Shown piece after piece: positions 60,474-64,000 of a DNA stretch of 64,000 nucleotides. The notes beneath the pieces were generated by a model that was not told where the DNA came from, did no database searches, and worked only from the letters and a program-made list of their open reading frames with translations. Source of the stretch: Sapria himalayana (lineage: Eukaryota; Streptophyta; Magnoliopsida; Malpighiales; Rafflesiaceae); assembly GCA_029783825.1 (NCBI GenBank), contig JAREIK010011488.1, forward strand, positions 1 to 64,000. The letters are read 5' to 3'. Within the stretch, counting starts at the first letter, position 1; every line of letters starts with the position of its first letter. The position numbers were made by a program, and so were the translations under genes.

Positions 60474-63379
60474 ATATATTCTTTTTATTAAATTAACATG
60501 GGAATATATGTAATAATGATAAAGTCTTTTAAAGCATGGTAGAATTAAAAAAATGCATGTTAAATTTAAAGTCTAGTTTATGAGGAAATGTTTATTAATA
60601 TAATTAAAAATAATTTAAATAAATTCATTAATTATATTGTACTCCATTTTTACTTAACTCAAATTCATCACATGATTTTATCTTTAATTGCTTTAGTTAA
60701 ATCCTAAAATTTTTATTTTATTCATAACTTGATTTATATCTATAATTGCTTGAATTAAATATTTTTTACTTAACTCAAATTCAATATGTATGGTGCATAA
60801 ACATTGCTCATTATATTTATGTATGTTGAAGTTCAACAAACAAAACATGTGCATGTGTAATTATTGAAGTTTCAACAATTTTTCCCTCATATTAGTAAGG
60901 TGGTTTAAGAGTGTTAAAGTTCTCAATTAATCATATGCTATTTTGTATCAGGTGAAAATGAGACTTAAAATTAGCAAATTGATATTATTGACCAATCAAG
61001 TTATTATTATAATTGAGTCCAAAATTCTTGTAAAATAAATAAATCAGAGTTATCTGAGCAATTCAATTGAGAAAATTTCATGACTTATTCATTTTATAGT
61101 CTAAATTAGATTTGGAAGTATGCAAAAATCTCTTCACTTATTCACTTTATACTCAAATGGAATTAAAAAATTTAAACTCATAAGTATCACACTTTCTTTC
61201 ACAATTCTTTTAATGAAACTTTTGTGAGGTGTAATAAAAGATATATTGGTGTAACTAGAAAATGTAATTATCGAGTGATAAACATTGTGTACATTTTGGG
61301 TTTCATTTCCAATTACTCATGATTTGCACAAATTTTTCTATTAGAATTTTTTAAATCTTTTTTATTCGATATTCGATTATATATAATTGATAATTATCAT
61401 TAGATATATCATTTTTAAAAAAATGACATATATAATCTATGGTTAGCTAAATCAAGGATGATAAATAAATTCTAAAATAATTTTGTTTAAAAATTACATT
61501 GAAACATGCTATCTATCTTTGGATAACAGAATTGGCCAGATTAAGAACTAAAGATCAGCTATTCTCAACCTCAATCCCACAAAATTTTGATGGCGTATTT
61601 TTAACCATCTTTTTTTAATGTTCTATTTGCAAAGATGAAAATAGAATATATTATGGCATAAAAAATGTTGCTAGATGCAGACAAAAGATGTAAAAGATTC
61701 AATTTCTAACATCTTCAAAATAATGAAAATAGAATATTCATGTGGGTCTCCAAGGAACATGCAAAGGAAATCCACATTTGTAGTAATAATTTATTACATC
61801 TGGAAAGAAAAAATAGAAGATAATATGAAGGAAAATCCAGTGACGCTGGAATGATCATAAAGAAAATCAAAACTGAGATTTAATTTTTATTTTGGGAAAT
61901 AAGCTGTAATCTAAACATAGAATAGTTCGAATAAAATTTATAGTGCTTTATGACTTATCAAAAAAAAGGATGATATATAAATTATGGATTATATCAATAT
62001 ATTTAATAGAGAGTGTGAATTGTGGAGTTATTTTATAAAATTCATTCAATTAGTATAAGAATCATATTTTTATATAAAAAATAAAACTTTGTACCTTGAA
62101 TATTTTTTTTATTCTTATTTTTCTTTATATAGCAATATATTTATTAGTATCTTTTTATATACAAAATGAAATATAAAAGTTATATATATATTTTTATTAG
62201 TAAATATATTTTTCTTATCTTTTTATATATTTTTTATATATGTATTACTAATAAAAATATATTTTTATTACTAATAAAAATAAAAAGTTAAATATATTTT
62301 TATATATGCATTACAAATATAAAATATATTTTTATAATAAGAATAAATATATTTTTATTAGTTACAAAAAATATACAAATATAAAAATAAGAGCTTTTTA
62401 TATACAAAAAATATTCTAAACTTTTTCTTATACAAATATATAAATAGAATATAGTTATACATTTAGTAAAATATAATTATATATAGTTATATATTAGTAT
62501 ACATATAGTATATATTTTTTGAAATATAGTTATATAGAATTAAACATATAGTTATACATTATTATATAGTTAAAATTAGTTATGTAAAGTTATAAATATA
62601 GTTATAAGAATAGTTTACTTTATTATAAATATAGTTATAAATACTTGTATAAAATGACATATGATATATAATTAAACAAGTGTACCTATATAATAATTGT
62701 GAAAAAAATATTTTTATAAATGGTACTTACAAAATAATTAAATTTATATGTGACACTTTTATAAATAATATATAGTATATATGTCACATTTATTTAAACA
62801 TTATAAATATTCTATATTTATATAAAAAATAATATGTAATATAAATATTTATAAATATTTATAATCATTAAATGTTACATAATTGTTATATAAAAAATTA
62901 TATAAATGGATAGTTTTATGTAAATGTTGTATAGATATTTATAAACATTAATACATATGTATAATATTTATATAACATTATATGTTTATATAAAGATATC
63001 GATGTTTATTAATAATGTAATACATTTATATATATTAAAGTATAGACATTTATACATAATGTCATACGATTATATAAATGTATAAAAGTTTATATATACT
63101 TTACATGTTTATAATTTATTTGGATACACAAAAAAATATAACCCATTAACATTAAGTTTAATTTTTCTTAAGTTACAGAAGCAGATAAATCAATCATTAT
63201 ATATTTTCTTTACTACAAAAGGATAGAACAAAATGCAAACATTTTGTATTTGAAATCAAAATCAATAAAACATTAAAAATCTAAACAGTAGAAGAATAAG
63301 ATGACACAAAAAATTATAGTTTAATTAATTGTGTAGAGTCAAAATCATATAGGTTAAATGAAATAAACAAAAATGAAGA
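60474..63379. other. AT-rich gene-free DNA
   Basis: No convincing coding sequence on either strand. 62100-63120 is almost pure A+T, with many variants of ATATAGTTATA and TATATTTTTATTAGT but no fixed period. This stretch could be matrix-attachment-like DNA; composition alone cannot show it. Confidence 0.6.
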
Positions 63380-64000
63380 AATTCGGAGGAGAATTAAAAA
63401 AAGCTAATACCCAATTATATTGAAAAAATATAATCCAATTATCCTAATAAAATTCAGAGAGAAGAAGATAAGTATAAGCATTTTGAAGGAGAAGAACAAA
63501 GAAAAACTTATCAAGATTTAAAGAAGTGATACAAATTCTCAATTTTATGCTTGCAATCACGTATCACCTGCTTCGAAAAATGACGGAGATACATATGTTT
63601 GTAAATGTTAATGACTTAGCAAATGAATTTTAAATCAAAAATTAAACCTATGAATTACCAACCAAAATTATGGTCGGTAAAAGGTCGATAAGTACAAAGT
63701 TATAAATATTTTGGAATGACACTTTACCGAACAATTTTAATGGTAATATATTTTTAGTCATTAAATGTTGGTAATTTATCGGTAATTTTTATTCTATAAT
63801 TCCATTCTAATTTACAGACCAATTTCTGACCAAAATATTTGCTCAATAAGTATGGTCGGTATTTTGTTAGTATTTGGTCGAAAATATTTTTTTCGAAACC
63901 TCATTTTGGTCTCTAAATTCCCATGAATTGATCAATAATTACCAACCTATATATTCGGTCGGTAGTTTGATCATTAATTACAACGTTATAAAATATTTTG
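63380..64000 (-). mobile_element. Second CACTA-like element, opposite orientation, cut by the window edge
   Basis: On the minus strand, 63510 down to about 63380 resembles the + strand block at 56380-56500 (shared TTGTTCTTCTCCTTC, then CTTCTCTCT and ATTA-rich text). To its right lie subterminal-style motifs TTACCGACCA / TGGTCGGTAA. One is an imperfect palindrome at 63655-63680 (10-base arms, one mismatch). Another lies around 63930-63980, and further single motifs occur between 63720 and 63900. The motif differs from the GCGACGGA type at 54.6 kb, so this is a related but different element whose 5' end lies beyond 64000. Confidence 0.5.

Overview
The window reads as plant nuclear heterochromatin, almost certainly angiosperm. 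The LINEs encode an ORF1 of the DUF4283 plus CCHC type with an RNase H at the end of ORF2, which is the plant L1 arrangement. The gypsy element is a chromovirus with a C-terminal chromodomain. CACTA-like and Ty1/copia remnants complete the picture. I see no intact host gene, rRNA or tRNA. Every element is broken by stops and frameshifts, and the sequence is strongly A+T-rich. The species cannot be named from this.

Layout. (1) 1-7500: a decayed Tekay/Del-like Ty3/gypsy chromovirus on the + strand. Its 5' LTR is cut by the window edge, followed by a degenerate primer binding site, gag, protease, RT/RNase H, integrase and chromodomain, polypurine tract and a complete 3' LTR. (2) 7501-54560: six long arrays built from AAG and AAT triplets, mostly as a 9-bp unit AATAAGAAG. 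They total about 18 kb, with the purine-rich strand always on +. Between the arrays lie five L1-type LINEs, all on the + strand. Copies 1-3 are one subfamily; copies 4 and 5 are clearly diverged from them and from each other. Copies 1-4 share a common 5' end; copy 5 is 5'-truncated in the RT. (3) 54561-64000: AT-rich DNA starting with a CACTA-like terminus and 50-bp subterminal repeats, an antisense Ty1/copia remnant near 58.3-59.3 kb, a cluster of hairpin repeats near 60.1-60.25 kb, a gene-free AT-rich stretch, and part of a second CACTA-like element in the opposite orientation running off the right edge.

How it fits together. The most interesting feature is the LINE/array association. All five LINEs are bounded by the same microsatellite family, all have the purine-rich strand as sense, and they belong to at least three subfamilies. 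This points to repeated independent insertion into, or co-growth with, a (AATAAGAAG)n domain rather than duplication of one unit. The copies keep a common 3'-terminal motif, a short hairpin at the 5' end, and an ORF1-stop/ORF2-start overlap. These are the parts a LINE needs for priming, 5' initiation and ORF2 translation. Very long open frames on the minus strand of the arrays, up to 567 codons, are artefacts of a pyrimidine strand without stop triplets and are not annotated as genes.
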